Shown here piece after piece: positions 61,277-64,000 of a DNA stretch of 64,000 nt. Each line of letters opens with the position of its first letter. Position 1 is the first letter of the stretch. The DNA is from Syngnathus acus (Eukaryota; Chordata; Actinopteri; Syngnathiformes; Syngnathidae). The stretch spans positions 623,476-687,475 of the forward strand of contig NC_051089.1 in NCBI RefSeq assembly GCF_901709675.1, read 5' to 3'. A model generated the notes under the pieces. That model was not told the origin of the DNA. It saw only the letters and a list, made by a program, of their open reading frames with translations, and made no database searches. The translations under genes and the position numbers were made by a program.

Positions 61277-61290
61277 GTGCGCGTGCGCGC
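61277..61290 (+). promoter_or_regulatory. NRF1-like site 2
   Basis: The identical 14-mer, 986 bp downstream and about 620 bp before the tshz start codon. Confidence 0.45.
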
Positions 61291-61908
61291 AGTGGTTGTT
61301 GTGATAAACGTCGGGGGCGGGGGTGGGTGGATGGGGGGCGTGGGGGTTGAGTGACAGGGAGACGGGGGAGAGACAGAGCCGCGTTACGTGCCGCCCATCA
61401 TCAGCCTCGTAGAGGTTCAAGTGTCGAGGAGGCTCCACGCGCCCCGTCCGCCCCCCGTTTTCTGTTTATTTTCTCCCCTTTTTGCGCACTTTTGACTGAC
61501 ACCCGTCGTTTGATTGTGTCCCCTCAAGCGCGCCTGTTGCAGAAGATCACGCACGCACGCACGCACGGACGGACGGACGCGCGCGCGCACGCTCACGGAG
61601 GGGAACCGTTTAACCTCCACGGCACCGAAGCGGCGACACGCAGCCAAGCCGCGCCGATCGAGACATCAGCCAGCCCGGAGAAGCAAGAGAGGAAGGACGC
61701 CCCCACCCCTGGTTCTCCGCTACCTCCTTTTTTTTTTTTTTTTTTGGGTCGACCCGCACACGCTCCATCGATGCGGGAGTCCTGAGCGACCGACCGACCG
61801 AGCGAGCGAGCGAGCGCCGACGAAGGGGGGGGAAAGTGTAGCCCGCGGGAAGCCTCGCATCAGCGGGGCCGCAGAGGAAGCGCCTTCCCCGGGGTCGGAC
61901 ACGCCGAC

Positions 61909-61948
61909 ATGCCGCGGAGGAAGCAGCAAGCGCCGCGGCGCGCCTCAG
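61909..61948 (+). CDS. tshz: First coding exon of a teashirt zinc-finger homeobox gene (partial, 13 codons)
   Basis: The 40 bases encode MPRRKQQAPRRAS plus the first base of a split codon (G, phase 1). This matches the conserved N-terminus of vertebrate TSHZ proteins, which in TSHZ1 and TSHZ3 begins MPRRKQQAPRR followed by SA or AA; TSHZ2 has K at residue 10. TSHZ genes are known to place only about 13 residues in the first coding exon and the rest (zinc fingers, an atypical homeobox) in one large downstream exon, which lies outside this window. The start has G at -3, acceptable for initiation. An AG/GTACGC donor follows directly. Teashirt proteins are nuclear transcription regulators in development (hindbrain, muscle, renal tract). 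R10 and A12 favour a tshz3-like paralogue (fish may have tshz3a and tshz3b), but S13 differs from human and the assignment to 1, 2 or 3 is not secure. The family call is strong and the paralogue call is weak. Confidence 0.9.
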
Positions 61949-61954
61949 GTACGC
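61947..61954 (+). other. 5' splice site of tshz intron 1
   Basis: The sequence AG/GTACGC directly follows codon 13 plus one base. The reading frame continues open for about 50 codons, but the continuation is low-complexity (a GTGT-repeat translation) and unlike teashirt, so splicing here is the sensible reading. The phase-1 junction agrees with the known TSHZ exon 1/exon 2 structure, in which residue 14 (Ala or Gly) starts with G. Confidence 0.8.
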
Positions 61955-62310
61955 ACCGGCTCGCTGGCTTGCTCTCGCACGGTCGTTTGTGCGCGTGTGT
62001 GTGTGTGTGTGCGTGCGTGTCTCGCCCACGCACCCGACTATCATTTACTTACTTTTCAAGGAGATTGAGGGGAATCCGTTTGGACTTACTGATTTCTTTG
62101 AGTTGAATGAGGTCTTCTTTTTAATTCAGTGGCATTTTTGGAGCTTAAAAAAAGAGGGAAAATGAGCTCATTTAGCCTTTTGTGGTCGTGTTATTGCAGC
62201 ATCTCTCACTTTCTAGCAACTTTCAACTGTCTACAGATGAATTTTAAAATCGCAAAATTGGCTAAGCAACTACTTGGTTGTCTTTGAAAGAGAGTTGACT
62301 TTGCACTGAA

Positions 62311-62346
62311 TTAAAGTCTCAGTTCAAAACACACCTATTTGACCTC
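62311..62346 (+). pseudogene. Possible LINE reverse-transcriptase C-terminal relic
   Basis: Twelve codons read LKSQFKTHLFDL, close to the LKSxLKTHLF-type motif near the C-terminus of fish L2/CR1-type reverse transcriptases. The surroundings carry stops and no other recognisable domain. It is short enough to be chance. Confidence 0.3.
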
Positions 62347-63229
62347 TCCAAAAATTCTCATTTTGTATATTAGTGGAGCTGAAAATGATCCAACCTGAGA
62401 AAAGTGGTTTCATCAATATTGAATGGTGTTGCCAACTTTTGGACTTAATTAAAGCCACGCATTGGCTTACAAGTACCAAAATGTTGCTGTCTGCATGGAC
62501 TTTGGCTGTGCTTGTGTTTTTGTAACATTTGCGCTTACGGTGTGACTTGCTGACAACTTTGGACTAAAGCGTCGTCACATATTGCCTTCAGAAGAGACTC
62601 GCAAACGAGGTGTTCGAAAGAGAAGTTGCAAATGGCTTTGTCAACTTTGAGTGACGTTAAAGCCGCAAATTGCATTTGAAAGACACGATTTGGCCACTCT
62701 TGTTGTCTAAAAAGCCATCCAACGGCTTTGTCAGTGCGTTGACGTTTCTCTGCGTGTGGGAACCGTCGTCCGTCTCTTTACGTGCCGAGCGGTCCGGGCC
62801 AGGACGTAGTCTGCCCTTCAGTCCGGTAGAAGATGGAGCTCTCTCGTGTGAGGCCGCTGACCTGGATGGAAGCCGACCGAGTATAGCAAAAGTCCATCTG
62901 GGGAGCGTTGTGGTCAAAATGAGCTCAATGCGGCTGTTCGGGTCTCTTTTGGCTGCCTTTCCCACAACACAAATAAAAGTATGGGAACGATAGCAGCAGA
63001 TGAAGATTTACAAAAAAGAAAAACATGAGAGGTGGTCGCCGTGTCACTTCCTGACCATTCCGGACAAGATGTGAAAAAAATGGACAGAAATTAACTTTGA
63101 CAAATTCACACAAAATGGTGTTCATTCATGTCTCTTTTTGGGGTCTTTATGTTCATAGTCAAGTGATGTGAGCCACCTTTGACAAATTTTGACAAAAGTG
63201 ACAGCTGCCTGTTGCCCAAAAAAGCATAA

Positions 63230-63254
63230 ACACACACGTACACTCACACACACG

Positions 63255-63288
<34 letters not shown>
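63230..63288 (+). repeat. (CA)n in tshz intron 1
   Basis: CA repeats with GT, TC and GC breaks. Confidence 0.9.
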
Positions 63289-63290
<2 letters not shown>

Positions 63291-63727
63291 TGACAGCACA
63301 TTTTTTTGTAAGTCATGTGTTTATTTTTTTGAACTTGTCACTTGTTTTTATAGTTTCTTGTCAATTTTATTTCATTTTGCCACATTGCGTTCATTCTATT
63401 TTTCAAGCATGTGTATTTTTTTATTTAATATTATGCCAATCGTTTATTGCCAGCTTTCATGCATTCCAGTTAATTAAAAATAATTAATGCATGAATTGTA
63501 ATATTTCACTCGGGGCCCACTCGCCCTACTTCCATCCATCTCGGCACATTCTATTTTTTTATGATTTTCCTTTTTTTTTTTACACAAACTGTAGTCTCCA
63601 AAACACACACGCACGCACACACACATGCGCACACGTAATTACATATGTGCAGCGGTGCATGTACACACGGCATGCTGCAGTGATTTTACACTACACGTAA
63701 ACAAGCATGCAACACTTTTGGCGCACG

Positions 63728-63772
63728 CACACACACACACACACACACACACGCAGGCAGGCAGGCAGGCAG
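63728..63772 (+). repeat. (AC)n + (GCAG)5 in tshz intron 1
   Basis: About 25 bp of AC repeats followed by five GCAG units. Confidence 0.9.
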
Positions 63773-64000
63773 TTGTGAGAGTGGTAGAGTATTGAGTATT
63801 AGGCTAATCGCGAGGCGGAACGCTGGCTTGCTCCGTCGGAGAGACTTTGCTTCATATTTGATTTAATTGTCTGCCCTCTGACAGCCACATTCATCAATGG
63901 TCCTAATGGTCAATCACGCACACACCGAGCAGAGGACCTCGCATGATGGCAGCGTTTTAGGGCTAATGGACGCGACAGACGGACGCACGGACGGCCGGAT

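Larger units (their letters stand above)
60260..61908 (+). promoter_or_regulatory. CpG-rich promoter and 5' leader region of the tshz gene
   Basis: CpG dinucleotides are dense from about 60260 up to the start codon, in contrast to the AT-rich flank before 60240. It contains two exact copies of the 14-mer TGCGCGTGCGCGCA (60291-60304 and 61277-61290), close to the NRF1 consensus, and no obvious TATA box, which fits a CpG-island promoter. The exact transcription start cannot be read from sequence. The 5' untranslated leader probably lies within the last few hundred bases, which also hold (ACGC)n/(GGAC)n at 61549-61588, a T18 run at 61728-61745 and a (GACC)/(GAGC) run at 61784-61816. Open frames crossing the region (up to 184 codons) have CpG-driven composition and no recognisable domain. 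Confidence 0.65.
61949..64000 (+). other. Start of tshz intron 1 (continues past the window)
   Basis: No coding exon is seen in this 2-kb piece. It holds a (GT)n run at about 61991-62011, a short LINE-like coding remnant at 62311-62346, a mixed (CA)n tract at 63230-63288, a T-rich stretch at 63300-63480, and (AC)n followed by (GCAG)5 at 63728-63772. Large first introns are usual in TSHZ genes, and the second exon is expected well downstream. Confidence 0.7.

Noticed and set aside
61514-62068. 184-codon frame over the tshz start region
   Set aside because: It is in another frame from the teashirt exon, is Arg/Pro/Ala-rich from CpG composition, and crosses the splice donor.

Overview
This window looks like a non-coding stretch of a vertebrate genome, almost certainly a ray-finned fish. 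The clues are very dense di- and tetranucleotide microsatellites, scattered CpG-rich islands, several kinds of short degraded transposons typical of teleosts (hAT-type elements with 8-bp target duplications, a Tc1/mariner relic, LINE 3' tails), and no compact operon-like coding anywhere. The longest open reading frame in 64 kb is about 211 codons, and it runs through a (TG)n repeat. I assign only one real coding segment.

That segment is at 61909-61948 on the + strand. It encodes the 13-residue N-terminus MPRRKQQAPRRAS and is followed at once by a splice donor. This is the signature first coding exon of the vertebrate teashirt zinc-finger homeobox genes (TSHZ1/2/3), whose remaining roughly 1,000 residues lie in one large distant exon. 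The ten C-terminal bases favour a tshz3-like paralogue, but 13 residues cannot settle it. The exon sits at the 3' edge of a CpG-rich promoter block (about 60260-61908), which carries two exact copies of an NRF1-like 14-mer. From 61949 to the window end is the start of intron 1.

Positions 1 to about 60250 read as the upstream gene desert of this transcription-factor gene. The block holds: (i) microsatellites, including a 100-bp (AC)n at 5071, a (CTGG)27/(CTGC)13 compound array at 16427, a 71-bp (TG)n at 40988, an 82-bp (CA)n at 54385 and a complex (CTT/CTA) pyrimidine array at 49440; (ii) five copies of one non-autonomous hAT family, three with recognisable target-site duplications; (iii) other dispersed repeats present in two or more copies; (iv) an isolated CpG-rich block at 27640-28600 with a 17-bp tandem repeat; and (v) low-repeat segments with homeodomain-like TAAT motifs, clean inverted repeats, CTCF-like sites and a triple DR4 nuclear-receptor motif. 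These last are plausible long-range regulatory elements of the tshz gene.

No tRNA, rRNA, CRISPR array, prokaryotic-type operon or intact mobile-element protein is visible. No wholly new system is evident. The most interesting leads are the tshz first exon with its regulatory desert, two hairpin-forming inverted repeats (29752-29797 and 36176-36257), the triple DR4 at 58066-58091, the CTCF-like site at 57269-57284 and the complementary tetranucleotide arrays at 16427-16957.
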